Source: Melieria omissa (taxonomy: Eukaryota; Arthropoda; Insecta; Diptera; Ulidiidae). From it: a stretch of DNA of 64,000 nt. The translations under genes were made by a program, and so were the position numbers. Of this stretch, positions 47,433 through 58,991 are shown piece after piece. The DNA lies in contig OZ020267.1 in assembly GCA_963971225.1 (NCBI GenBank), positions 8,335,574 through 8,399,573 on the forward strand, read 5' to 3'. Numbering within the stretch: position 1 is the first letter of the stretch; the number at the start of each line of letters is the position of its first letter. Below the pieces are notes generated by a model, which had not been told where the DNA came from, did no database searches, and saw nothing but the letters and a program-made list of their open reading frames with translations.

Positions 47433-48620
47433 CTAGTAAACGACCGAATATTCGTATTCGGGCAATTTTAAATTTCTGCTTCGGCCAAAATACATCAGCC
47501 GAAGATTTTCACCCTGTAATGCAAGTCAATTTGCTTTGTTTCGAAGTATTTTCGGACATCAAGATTTCGATTAATAAAATTAATACTCAGGTATTTATGC
47601 CAATTGAATTGTTGAATTTTTGTTATCTTTTAGACTATTTTTGATTAATTTTTTTAATAAAGTATATATTTTCTTTCATTAATTCTTATGTGGATTAAAA
47701 AAAATGTATCAAAAAAGAACAGCTAAATTTTATCAGTTTTTTCCTCAAATGAATTTTCATTAGTATTCGGCTTCAGTCTTCGGCCAAATATTTTAGTTAT
47801 GCTGAATATTCGGCTTCGGCCAAAAATCTACAATTGTTTGGACCTGTGGCCAATAACCAATCAATAAAAACATTACTCAGGTATTTATGTCAATTGAACT
47901 GTGAAAGGTTTGTTCTCTCTCAGACTATTACTGATTTTTTTGTTTTACTAAAATATAAAAATTTTAAATATAAAAATTTAAAAAACATAAATTTGCATTT
48001 ATTAATTCTTATGTGGATTAAAGAAATTATTAGAAGAAAGAATGGATACATTTTATCAGCTTTTTCCTTAACCGAATTTTTTTAGTATTCGGCTTACGCT
48101 TCGGGCTTCGGCCAAATATTTTTGTTATGCCGAATATTCTGTTTCGGCTTCGGCTGGAAAATCCACCTTTGTTCGGACTAGCGGCCAATACCCAACCAAT
48201 AAAAATAATACTCAGGTATTTATGTCAATTGAGTTCTTGAACTTTTGTTCTCTTTCAGACTATTTAAAGTTTTTTTTTTTTAATAAAGCAAATAATTTTT
48301 TTTTATTAATTTTTATGTGGAACAAAGAAATGATTAAAAAAAGAATGGCCAAATTTTATCATTTTTTCCTTAAACGAATTTTTATTAGTATTCGGCTTCG
48401 GTCTTCGGCCGAATATTTTTGTAATGTCGAATATACTTTTTCGGCTTCGGCCAAAAATCAACCTTTCTTCGGACCAGTGTTGCACACAGAGAGATTTTGG
48501 GGTTCAACCCCTCCCCCCAACCACAAAAATTACCATAATGGTACAAAATATGGTTTCAAATGGAAAATTGCACTCAAAACCTTCCCAAAATTAAATCCTG
48601 TGTGCGCCACTGGTTCGGAC
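47433..48620. repeat. Three tandem copies of a TTCGGCCAAAA repeat element
   Basis: The anchor ACTCAGGTATTTATG recurs at about 47585, 47875 and 48210 (290- and 335-bp spacing). Each unit carries TATTCGGCTTCGGYC words and the phrase TTAATTYTTATGTGGATTAA. The outer left end reads ACTAGTAAACGACCGAATAT. The same family at 59816-60910 ends CGGGCGGGCACTAGT, suggesting inverted termini ACTAGTRMMCG. The third unit is interrupted near its end by a hAT MITE. Confidence 0.8.
48467..48620. mobile_element. hAT-type MITE nested in the TTCGGCC array
   Basis: The element 48475-48612 (138 bp) starts CAGTGTTGCACACAGAG and ends CCTGTGTGCGCCACTG. It is flanked by CTTCGGAC and GTTCGGAC (7 of 8). It is younger than the array it interrupts. 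Confidence 0.87.
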
Positions 48621-48734
48621 ATAAGTAATCACTTATCTTTTTGCAAGAGTTCAATCGATTAACTTAGTCAACACAAACCTCTATTGAGATCCTATGCTCC
48701 CAAGCGAAAAGAAGAACAAGAAAAATATACATAT

Positions 48735-49060
48735 ATGAGCCGGCCTTGATAGTCCAGCGAGTAGCGCGTTGGCTTCTCATACCAAAGGCTCCAGGTTCGA
48801 TTCGGGGCTCGGGCTGGTGAACAACTCGTATACTTCTATCGCTATCCACATGAAGGGAATGAGAATTACAAGAATCGCACAAGTGCGCTCTTGGCAGGCA
48901 ATGGCAAAACCTTCAAGTGTAAACGAAAAACTGCCAATCGCCGTTGGGCGTTAAACTGTAGGTCCCCTCCCCTCCCTTTCCCCATCCGCATATGTTGGAA
49001 AGACAGTGTTGCATACGCATTTCAAAAACGGGTGAAATATGAGATATTAGTCTCATTTTC
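48735..49060 (+). mobile_element. tRNA-derived SINE
   Basis: The head has an A-box-like region, TAGTCCAGCGAGTAGCGCG, and a B box, AGGTTCGATTCGG, in tRNA order and spacing. The body includes GGCAATGGCAAAACCTTCAA and AAACTGTAGGTCCCCTCCC, found also in the SINE at 63131-63469. The 3' part CAGTGTTGCATACGCATTTC recurs in reverse at 60263-60292. Two further copies of the head lie at 12795 and 63764. The right boundary is uncertain. Confidence 0.85.
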
Positions 49061-49499
49061 CTAACCTATCCCCCATGGGTATAGTACAATGGTCTGAAAT
49101 GGACTGAGTGCTATGGAAAGCTTGTAGCCTTCCTGCCCACCCTCACATCCATCCAATGGTCTTTATCAAACCTAAAGTTTTGCAAAAAATAAAAAAAATT
49201 AAAAAACACATCAAAATCCATTTTTTTTAACTATTTTCAGGCTGCGAATAGTTCCACAAAGCCAACGTCAAACATGGAAAACTAATTTTCTCTCTCAGTG
49301 GAAAGAAGAAAAATCAGAAAAAAAGAAATCTACGCAAAGAAATTGTTGAACTGCTTGAACTTTCGATGAGCCTTCTACTAAAAACAGAAGCGGCATGGAA
49401 TTGTAGGTAGGTTCTTTCTTTTTGAGTAAAATTTTTTAGGCAGAAAAGTTGCAGAAAGCTGGACCTTAGTTTTGTAATCTTTGCCGCTTCCTACTAAAT
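49061..49499. other. Unassigned sequence
   Basis: A CCTAACCTATCCCCCATGGG stretch near 49060-49080 may be a further retroelement piece. Otherwise nothing is supported. Confidence 0.35.
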
Positions 49500-50150
49500 G
49501 AGTTAGGGCAAGCACAACATTACCTTTGTCTGGGTACCGGGCCACAAAGACATCAGTGGTATCTGCGTAGCTGATGAGCTTGCCAGACGTGGCACCACTC
49601 TCCCGTACTTCAAGACTACACTTACGGCAGGCATTCCTCTTGCTTTCTGTAAACTAAAAATCTGATCCCTCTTCCTCGATATGGAAGGCAGGCGATGGCA
49701 AGGGGAACCAAACACCTCTGGCCTATTTTTAATCTTAGGCGCACAAGAGCACTTGTTTCGCTTAGCAGACAGCACATTGGCAGGGTCGTCGCAATCCTGA
49801 CAGGCCACTGTCTTTTCGGACGTCATGCTTTCAGACTAGGCGTCTTCCGCAGTTGTCACAATGAAGAGGAGGAGGAATCTATTAGTCATCTTCTCTGCAA
49901 CTGTCCGGCTCTTTGTAGACGAAGATGGAAAACCCTAGGCTCTCCTTTCTTCGACAACTTGAATGACCTCAGCTAGTATCAAAAACTTGCTTGAGTTCAT
50001 CCACAAATCGAAATGGCTTGAATAGGCTTCTCGACTTACGTAAGACAGACTTTTCAACTTGTGATATCACAATGGGCCCGTTTCGTGGCCTAGGTGTGTC
50101 TCACGGCAAGTTCCATGCCAAGACAGCCACTATAACCTAACCTAACCTAA
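49500..50150 (+). pseudogene. LINE 3' end: RNase H, Cys/His tail, (CCTAA)n terminus
   Basis: The first part encodes the end of RNase H (ITFVWVPGHKDISG, VADELARRGTTLP). A frameshift near 49690 is followed by MARGTKHLWPIFN and VVAILTGHCLFGRHAFRLG. Next is a Cys/His cluster, CHNEEEEESISHLLCNCPAL, and PFFDNLNDLS. A further one-base shift gives SIKNLLEFIHKSKWLE and TAG near 50026. The 3' UTR contains GTGATATCACAATGGGCCCG and ends CCTAACCTAACCTAAC near 50149. The family matches the copies at 31759, 60164 and 60928. Reverse transcriptase is absent; the copy is inactive. Confidence 0.88.
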
Positions 50151-50414
50151 CTTTGTTTAAAATATGGCCGAATAGTTGGTTGAAACCGAATTTCTTTCGA
50201 TTGTACAGTGATGAAGACAGCAAAAGTATTTTTGTTTTTAATTTTTTTAAAGTTTTCTTCTTTCAAATTGCTTATTATATTTTTATATTTTTCTTATAAA
50301 AATAATTCAATGGATTCTGCTTCATTGAAATTTTTCATGACGTTCCATGTTGTTTTTATTAATCATAAAATCTGATTTTCTAAAACAAATTTATTAGGTT
50401 AGGTGTGAAGTAAT

Positions 50415-51088
50415 TTAAGGGGTCATTCTCATGTGAAATTTTGTAATAATCATTTTTTTTAACATATTTGGAATGTATCATCCTTGAAGAAGGTGCTGTC
50501 AAATTTTTATTGGAAAATTTCAAGTTTTTCGGCTTCTACAGACATTTATATAACGAGCGGTCAAGGATTCTAGCGGTTAGTCAAAACTTTAAACGTGTTT
50601 TTCTCGGAACGCCTTTTTTTGAAATGGCGGGGATGATTAAAAAAAAAAACCATTCATCCGATCTCTCTGCGATTTTGTCACGTCATTCTACATACTGTTA
50701 GCTATCGCCCCTAGTAAATTCACTCCGATATGTTAAAAATGTCATATTTTTTTTAATTGATAAAATCTTCAAAAACAACCATTTTTGACTGTTCTAACTT
50801 CCAATGCCTGCCATTTTGTGAGATTCTTATGAAAAAATTCAAATTTACTACGGGCGAGAGGTACGTTCATACTGATTAAGAATTTCTTGACGCGGCAGAA
50901 GCCGTGTCTTTAATCGAAAAAAAGTGTTTGAAAAAGTTAAAAAAAATTTTTTTTTTTTAATTTTTGTACCATAACAATGAATAAATTAAAGTGGAATATC
51001 TTTTTTTGATAATTCCTCGTATTCACAAAGGAAATAATTTCTGAAGAATGTCCATTTTTCCTGTCCGCGCATGAGAATGACCCCTTAA
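50415..51088. mobile_element. piggyBac-like TTAA MITE, 666 bp
   Basis: TTAA at 50415-50418 precedes GGGGTCATTCTCATG. The exact inverted copy CATGAGAATGACCCC ends at 51084, followed by TTAA at 51085-51088. A perfect 15-bp TIR plus TTAA is the piggyBac signature. The interior has no transposase; the 77-codon frame at 50468 has no recognised domain. Confidence 0.92.
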
Positions 51089-53349
51089 AGAAATAAATAC
51101 ATTCAAGAAAGTGGAAACATGCATCTTTTATTAATTTATAATCCAGTCAAACAATCGATAAAACTAGAATATTACAAAATAAAAAAGTTCAATTAAAAAA
51201 TTCAACAATAATTCTTAAGACTATTACTCTTGGAAGAGAGATGGATGGATACTAGAGTTAATATTTGCATTGGGCATTTTGAATATATTAGTTAACAAAT
51301 TTTTGGTTTCGATTCGGTTGAATATCACAAAAATTTGGGGAAAGTTGGTTTCGGTTCGACAGTTGGTTTTAGTTGATTGGTTCTAGTTGATTCCAAGTCT
51401 CGGTACTCGATGGCGTATGAGTAACCATGATTAAAATTTTTAAGGAAAATATGTTTGAACTTGGAATTTAAACATATAAAACAATTTATATTTGCTTGCA
51501 ATTTTTATTTCAAAGCTGTGAGCTGCTCCAACTAACCAAATTCTATGAATGCCTTTAGGAAGCTCTTACATTTAATTTGAATTTGTATGCCCTTGAGTCA
51601 CAATCTATGCTCTGGTCCAACTCTAATTGATGTCATGTGTTATGTATACAAGAATATTTTCATTAGGGCAGAGACACAATTTATGTAGTCACATACATAC
51701 TTCTTTCACACGAAAAAACAATTTCATTACCAAAAAACAAAAAAACCTTGAAATTTTCAAGCCGTTTAACAAAAACGAAACATTCGATGTTGTAAATCGT
51801 TTGCCCTAATACACATTCGCTCTAATTATTTAACATAAAATTTATCTATGTCAATAAACATGCCAGGCTCAAAGGAATATTTGCTGCTACGCATTCCCAC
51901 TACTTGTGCAGACGCTCACTCAGTGTGCATACATGAAATTAGTGTCTATATGTGTGTGTAGGTGTATATGTATGGGTTTAGTGGACGTGCGTACTGACTG
52001 CTGTTCATAATGAATTACAACGAAATTCCTTCATCTAGGGCGAACGTTTACAGTTTCAACAATACCTGGCAATACCTGCAACCAAAAACGATACCTTGCT
52101 CGCAGCTCCATGGCTGCTCAGCAGTGCATACTCGACACAGTCTTTCAGTTTGAAGTTTTTAAGCTAAAGGCGGCCCAACACCAAAGCACCCCATACCACA
52201 GCCACCACCACACAATGTTGCTCATAGTGTTTGCTTGTAACCTGTATATGCGTGTGTGTGTGTGTGTGTGGGTGAGCTATTGTACATGGCCCCAGTACGT
52301 GCACTGTGTAGGTGTAGTACAATGTACGCGCTGGTATCGTGCTTCAGCAGTTCCGGACGATATAAATTACAATATCTGCAGCATTTATCTTGGCACCGTC
52401 AGCCTGAGCTCTTTTTGTTGTTGTTATTGTAGTTGTTATTAACGCTGTTGCTTTGTGTTGGCCATAGACAACAACAACAACAACCACAACAACTCATGTA
52501 CAATAACATCAACAGCTCGCAGCGATTGCAAGTAACTATTAGCAAAATAGGAAAAATTTAAAACTTGCTGCTGAAAGTACACAAGAGAAAGCAACAGCTG
52601 TGGTGAGGAGAGAGTAGTAGAGGAGAGGTTGACAGCAAATTGTTGGCCATTTTACTTCGTCATTACCGCCTAAACCCTGTTTGCTATAGGGACGCACTTT
52701 CAGTGCGCTGTCGATGTATTTTAATTAGTTTCCATTAGATTGAATGCCTTCAACATGAACCTTCGTGATTCATCGGTGTGACAAACTGACGTCAACTGAC
52801 AATATGTCAGTACCGTACACTGACACTGCTTCTCCACTTGAAAGTATGTCAACTGGCCACTCTATAGAAAGAGCACAGAGTAATACAATTAAGTTGTATT
52901 TTGTTGTTGTTGTTGTTATTAAGTAGTTGGTTTCATATTTTCACAGAAGCTCTAAAGCCATTCACGTGTATCAAACCCTGACAACCAACAGCTTCTTTCA
53001 TCCTAGCAACTAATCCTTGAATATTTGACACCAACAACACACATTGAATGTTACTTACAACAAAGTTTAAGCTTCGATATTTTGTTTGATGTTTGTTCAA
53101 GGTTAAACCAATGTTTTCAAAAGCCCGAGGAGGAGTAAGTTTTATTGTTTAAGTAGTAAATTTGTTTTCAGTGAGAGATAACATTTCATATTGTTTGAAT
53201 TGCAAAACGGTTCCTTCAGAATTCGATCTAACTAGACAGGTTAGTTGGCTGCCTCTGTGTGAGACTTATAGATAGGTCTGAGTTGGTCTTTCCACATTAA
53301 GTCGATGATTTTTGTTACTACTTAAGTTGGAATGTGGGTTGTTCGACCA
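51089..53349. other. Unassigned sequence with simple repeats
   Basis: GTGTGTGTGTG lies at 52251-52270 and GTTGTTGTTATTG near 52415-52430 and 52900-52915. GGTTTCGGTT-type words near 51305-51375 hint at an old short repeat. No gene is supported. Confidence 0.4.
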
Positions 53350-55250
53350 TCCTTATACATATAGTACTGGAACTAGTTCTAGGACTAGAACTAGAACCAG
53401 AACAGGAATCAGAATAAGAAAAACTAAAACCAGGACAAGGACAAGGACTAGATGAAGAAGAACAAAAAAAGAAGAATTTGGAACTAGAAGAATTAGAAGA
53501 AATAGAAATAGATCTAGAATTAGTATCAAAACCAGAAATAGAACTAAAACTGGAAGCACTACAAGAAATAGGACTATAATTAAAATTAGAATTAGAACAA
53601 CTAGAACTAAATTTAGAACTAAATCTAGAATTAGAACTCAAGCTAGAAGAATTTGAATAGCTAATACCAAAGGAGGGCTACAAAAACTAGAACAAGACCC
53701 AGAACTAGAACGAGAGCGCAAACTAGAACTATAGCTAGAATTAGCAATATAAATAAAACTAGGACTAGAACCATAACTTTAACTAGGAGACTAGAACTAG
53801 AAAAAATAGAACTAAAACTAAAATTAAAAGTACAACCCGAACTGGAGCCAGAACTAGAATTAGAATTAGAAGAACTAGAATTAGGATCAGAACTAGAAGG
53901 AGAAGAACTAGAAAAACTAGATCCAGATCTAACTAGAATCTAAATGAACAAGAACTAAACCTGAGACCAGAACTAATAGAAAAAAAATTTGAAGAACTAG
54001 AACCAGAACTAGGACTAGAACTAGAAGAAGAAGAGTAAGAAGAAGAACAGTTAGAAGAAGAAGAGTTTGAAAAACTAGAACCAGAACTAAAATAAGATAA
54101 AGAAGAACTCAACCCTGAACCAAAACTAAAAGAACCATAACTAGAAGAACTAGAACCAGAACAAGAATTAGAATAAGAAGAACTAGAACAAGAACTGCAT
54201 TTAGAACCAAAACTAGAAGAAAAAGAACTAGAAGAAAAAGAATTCGGAAGAACTAGAAGTGGAAACAGAACTAAGAGAACTAGATGCAGAACTAAAATTA
54301 GAATAAGAAGAACTAGAACTAGAACTGCATTTAGAACTAGAAGAAGAAGAACTAGAAGAAAAAGAATTAGAAGAACTAGAACTACAATTAGAATAAAAAT
54401 AAGAAGAACTAGAACTACAACCGCAACTAGAACTGCAACAAAAACCAGAACTAGAAGAAGAAGAACTAGAAGAAGAAGAATTAGAAGAACTGGAAGTAGA
54501 ACCAGAACTAGAATCAGAATCAGATTAAGAAGAACTAGAAATAGAACTAGAACTGCAACTAGAACCAGAACTAGAAGAAGAAGAACTAGGAGAAAAGGAG
54601 TTAGAAGAACTAAAATTATAATAAGAATAAGAAGAACTAGAACTAGAACTAGAACTACGACCAACACTAGAAGAAGAAGAATTAGAAGAACTAGAATCAG
54701 AACAAGCAGAATTAAAATAACTAGAACTAGAATCAAAACTAGAACTAGAAGAAGAAGAAAACTAAGAACTAAAATCAGTACTAGAACTAGAATAATTAGA
54801 AGAACCAGAATTGGAGAATTGAAGAACCAGAACTCGTATTAAAATTAGAACTAGAACCAGAACTAGAACTAGAAGAATAATAAGAAGAACTAGAACCAGA
54901 ACTAGAACCTAGAATTAGAACTAGAACCAGAACTAGAACCTAGAATTAGAACTAGAATTAGATAAAGAAGAACTAAAACTAGAACTAGAACTAGAAGGAC
55001 TAGAACTATTTTAAAACTAGAACTGCAACTAGAGCCAGAACTAGAAGAACTAGAACCAGAAGTATAATTGGAATAAGAAGACCTACGACCAAAACTAGAA
55101 GAAGAAGAATTAGAAGAACTAGAATTAGAATTAAAAGAACTAGAATTAGAAGAATTAGAGCTAGCAGAATTAGAAGAACTAGGACCAGAACTATTTAGAA
55201 GAAGAATTAGAAGAACCAAAAGAACTAAAACCAAAACTAGAACCTGAATT
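53350..55250. repeat. ~1.9-kb degenerate (GAACTA)n hexanucleotide tract
   Basis: The plus strand is nearly continuous AGAACTAGAA, GAAGAAGAA and AACCAGAAC. It is a mutated hexamer array with (GAA)n patches, purine-rich on the plus strand. The long minus-strand frames are (LVLVLV)n or (SSSS)n by-products. There is no sequence-unique interval longer than about 20 bp within it. Confidence 0.95.
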
Positions 55251-57340
55251 CAAATTTTGGGGTCGAGAAGTGATGGTGAATTGAGATTAACAAAACTTTT
55301 ATTCCACACAAAATTATGATAAAAAGATCTCTCAAATTGTATTTTGATCTAAAAAAGTTCAACAAAAATATAGCTAATTGTTAAAATAACAAAATAATAG
55401 TTAAAATTAAAAAAATAAAGCCAAGTCTACCTATGAAATGCCAACAATGCTTGTCAAACTCTCTGCACCCTACTCACACAATTCGATCATTGCATTTTTA
55501 AAATTTTTACACCAATAAAAATGTTTGCTACCGAACACCTTTCATTTTAATCACACATAACACAATTTAACGCACGCTGACACAAAGGTTGTCAGCGCGT
55601 TGAGTGCCATTTCATTGGCAAACACCCACTGCCGCCACAGCGCTTCACACCCACAACAGTCATCAGTCGCGCCGCGTCGCATTGGCAAAATATCTGTGCG
55701 CGGGAAAAAGCTGCCAACACCACAGATTCTTTGCATATTTTTCAGCTCAACAAATAATTAAAATTATACACTCACACGCTGACACACAAACACACACACG
55801 TACTTATGTACATAAACGAGTGTCGGCACGCACAAAAGACAACATTTACCGAGAAGCAAAGAAGTTCCGACAAAGAACTTTGAAATTTTATGAATTTGAA
55901 TTTAATTACACATTTCGTGTTTTTGTATAGTGTTCTGTTGTTTTTTTTTTTTGTTTTTGTTTTTTCCTATGCGAACCACACATACAGAGGCACACGTATG
56001 CAAATATTGTTTATATGGCTGTGAGTAAAACAGACGCCCAGCCACATAAGTTTTTAAGTACTTGGACAAAAATCAACTATACGAGTACATACAGACAGAC
56101 ATGTCATACATATGTAAATGCATAGTCGTGTGTGATTTATGTATGAGTGTTTATGGTAATTACCCAGATTGCGTGCACGCGTGCGCAAGTGCGCGTTAGT
56201 GTGCGCGAGTTTGTGTGTGAGTGTGTGGCTCGGCGTGTATGCACAGGGGTTGCGCCCGCATAGTATTTGCATTATAATTATTATTATTATTATTGCTGCT
56301 TTTTTTGTGGAAGCACTCGGAGACGCTCGCATTGCCTTTTGAGTTGCAGTTGTTATGTTTGTTTGTATGTGCTGACACAAAGCGTGCGGCTGGTGATTCC
56401 CCACGCCCTGTGCAGCAGTTGCCGGCAAATTTAAATAATATTTTCATATATGTGTACATGTAATTATGTTAGTGTGCCTGTAAACACTTGTGAAACCGAA
56501 CACGCACACTAATGTGTGGGTGGGTGTGCGAATTTCTGCCGAGTTGGGCGTTGGTGGCCAACTATTCGTAGGCGTAAAGTTCAACTACTAACCAAACATG
56601 TTTTATGGTAACCAATATGAAATTTTTGAATGAAAAAAATAAACAAAATTCTGTTCTGAAATACAACTATAATAAAATTTGCATTTAAATAAACAAAAAT
56701 CGCACAAAGTAGTTTTTATCATTAGAAAAAAAAACATGTTACTTTACTAGCTTCAAGCGACTGGTTTTACAATAAAATTATTAAATATATGGCAATGATA
56801 TTTTTTATTTAATTAAGTCATGTTTAAATATTCAATTAAAATAAAACCTATATAAATCAAATTAATAACACTGCACAACAAAATCAGATTTTTTTAAATA
56901 ACAAGGTTCTTGCAACGGATTCTGGTAGAGGGGACCAAAAAAAATATACGTGTATCGGCGTTTTGAAAGTTTACATCTGAATTTTTTTTAGGGTGGTCAA
57001 AGTTTTCCCCCTTTTGCACATTCTTAAGATGAATCCGCATACGAAAACCATGTAACCTCACATTTTAGATATATGAAGGGTTCAGCAATTTGATGTAAAA
57101 TACTACGAAAAATATTTTTGTGGAGCATTTTAACCCTGTAGCTACTATTTGTATGGGTCAATTTGATCTTTTTTTCTAAAATGCCAAAAATGTCCTGTAA
57201 AACAGGACTTTTTAAGGAAAAAATGTACCACGAAAATATTTGCCATACAATTCCACTATAGGTCTCTGAATACTCTGAAGCGTAGAAATTAACTTGAATG
57301 CCAAAATTAAGCCAAAAGTGAAAATGTGTTTATTTCGTAC
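55251..57340. other. Unassigned sequence with microsatellites
   Basis: Short CA runs near 55770-55800 and GT/GC-rich purine-pyrimidine alternation at 56170-56240 (GTGCGCAAGTGCGCGTTAG context). An ATTATTATTATT run lies at 56277-56296. No exon is supported. Confidence 0.4.
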
Positions 57341-57880
57341 TTAACCCTTTCGCTACAGATTTTTACTGGGGAAAGTTAAAATTTTAAATTGTACGTTTTA
57401 GACTTCTATGTGGTTGAATTAGCAACATTCCATAAACATTTTTAAAATTTGTATACTGGGACCCTGTATTTTAGAGGGTTTTTTTCTATGAGAGCAACCA
57501 CATCGTTGTGGCTGTAATAATTTCTTCAACATAAAACTTTTTACGCATAACGAAAATTGTAATATTTCTTCATTTATTTCTGCCAAAATTAAAAAACAAG
57601 AAAGGTATCTAAATTGAAAGAAAACATCAAATTTAAAAGTTATCTTATTTTTCTGCTTCTTCTTCCTTCACTATGTCAAGATATACCATTAAAAATACGT
57701 GTATAACACGTTACTTCTCTTCTTTAAACTTAAATATTCAGTTTATTAATTTTGTATTTTTCCTCAAACTTCAAATTATTCTAAGGACCAATAAAAACAT
57801 GTATTCCTGGAACCATAGAGGGTTCAGACGTCCACAAAGTAGCATGTGGCCATATGGCAACAAAATAGCGAAAGGGTTAA
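57341..57880. mobile_element. piggyBac-like TTAA MITE, 532 bp
   Basis: TTAA at 57341-57344, terminus CCCTTTCGCTA at 57345, complement TAGCGAAAGGG ending 57876, and TTAA at 57877-57880. The interior is AT-rich and non-coding. The first eight terminal bases are shared with the element at 60108-60726. Confidence 0.92.
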
Positions 57881-58320
57881 TCAAAATTGGTACTAAAATG
57901 TCCTATAAAACTTGCACATGGAATAGCAGATGAAAAGGTAACCAATATTTCCAAAAACAATGGGAGCCGAGAGTTTAAGAGACATTAGGCCAAAATATCT
58001 ACTAATCCAAACTAAAAGCATGAAACAAGAGTCTCTGTTTTTTTTATTTTCCAACACTTTTTGAACAGCATTGTCTCAGACTTACATTATGGAAAACATT
58101 ATTGTTCATACCTACATATATATATTTACATTCGTGACTAACTTATACACACAAGCGTCTTAATAACTTAACAGTCTTTTGCGAATCATTTCTTGTGTGA
58201 AATCATTTTCTTCAAACTTCTCCTTTCGCAAAATCATCTTCATCAAAATTCTTTCAAAATTTCAAACAGCGCTTCCAGACACTATTTTAAATAAAACATG
58301 AGCCTCTCAGTTTGCCGCTT
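57881..58320. other. 3' flank of the second Tweedle gene
   Basis: On the minus strand, downstream of the Tweedle frame, this would hold its 3' UTR. A minus-strand AATAAA candidate lies near 58040. Nothing else is supported. Confidence 0.4.
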
Positions 58321-58413
58321 TCATTGCATCATTGCAGCTGACATTGACTCAGCCACGGAAGCTGCATGCGCTTCCGTTGCGTCAGCTTGTGTCACTTCCG
58401 CCGCCGATCTCTA
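58321..58413 (-). other. Open extension beyond the TAG of the Tweedle-like gene
   Basis: The same frame is open for 29 codons after TAG (next base A), ending TGA 58321-58323. It is Ala/Glu-rich and starts with R, as in the HFVKYR block. This is the part of the Tweedle domain that would be lost by the stop. Confidence 0.6.
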
Positions 58414-58893
58414 ATTCACAAAATGCACAGCCGGCTCGTGTTCGCGCTGCTGTTGTCGGTCGTCGTAGGCTGCACGCCGAACCACATAAACGTCCAGCGG
58501 CTTTGCGCTTTCCAGCTTCTGTTCGGGCAACGTCAGCACTTCCGGCGCCGTGTCCGCCGTGTCGTCCATGTCCGGCATTTCGATTACAAAAAAATGTTTC
58601 GGCTGCAGCAACTTGACCAGCTCCTCGATTTCCGCGGAATCATCGTCTTCGGCTGCTGTGAAAGTCAGAAATTCCTTATTGAATTGCACTGTCGGCAGCG
58701 GCGCATCGCTGTCGTCGTTCTCAAGCTCGTTGTCGCCATCGGTGTTGGTCACGTTGGCACCCGGTTCAATGTTGCTCAGCCCGAATGCGCCCAGCGTGTG
58801 TGAAAAGTTGCCGAGTGCCAATGCCTCCGCATCGAAATTATCGCCCGTTGCATTTGTGGCCGCGTCAACCCAGGCAGCAGCGCAGTTAATGAG
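58411..58893 (-). CDS. Divergent Tweedle-like protein, exon 2, cut short at a conserved Tyr
   Basis: The exon begins at 58893 after CTTTTTGACAG and joins exon 1 (58992-59021) in phase 0, for a 170-residue product. A signal peptide (residues 1-20, MGQLLCGAF then ILINCAAAW) is followed by an acidic, Asn-rich spacer and Tweedle/DUF243 blocks: FNKEFLTFTAAEDD (81-94), KHFFVIEMPD (109-118), LDVYVVRRAAYDD (143-155) and EPAVHFVN (163-170). TAG at 58411-58413 replaces the Tyr of the HFVKYR motif. Behind it 29 codons (RSAAEVTQADATEAHAASVA and on) stay open to TGA at 58321-58323 and align in character with the Ala/Gln helix after HFVKYR. It may be a truncated but working protein, a readthrough case, a recent pseudogene or an assembly error. 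Low similarity to the 42269 gene indicates an old duplicate. Confidence 0.82.
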   Translation of the reverse strand, partial: LINCAAAWVDAATNATGDNFDAEALALGNFSHTLGAFGLSNIEPGANVTNTDGDNELENDDSDAPLPTVQFNKEFLTFTAAEDDDSAEIEELVKLLQPKHFFVIEMPDMDDTADTAPEVLTLPEQKLESAKPLDVYVVRRAAYDDRQQQREHEPAVHFVN

Positions 58894-58991
58894 CTGTCAA
58901 AAAGTCGCTCATTATTCGATTTCAATTAAACACAAACAATGGACAATAATGTCATTGTTGTTGTTGTCACTTTTGTTGTTATTGTACTCAC
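58894..58991 (-). other. Intron of the second Tweedle-like gene
   Basis: A 98-bp phase-0 intron with GTGAGT donor (plus-strand ACTCAC at 58986-58991) and TTTTTGACAG acceptor. It contains a GTTGTTGTT run. Its position in the signal-peptide code matches the intron of the 42269-45283 gene. Confidence 0.82.

Noticed and set aside
48735..48810. A true tRNA gene on the plus strand
   Set aside because: No closed cloverleaf, and the same head occurs with a SINE body at other sites.
53933..54736. 267-codon minus-strand LVLVL/SSSS frame
   Set aside because: Produced by the hexanucleotide tract; no stop codons arise because the repeat lacks them, not because it codes.
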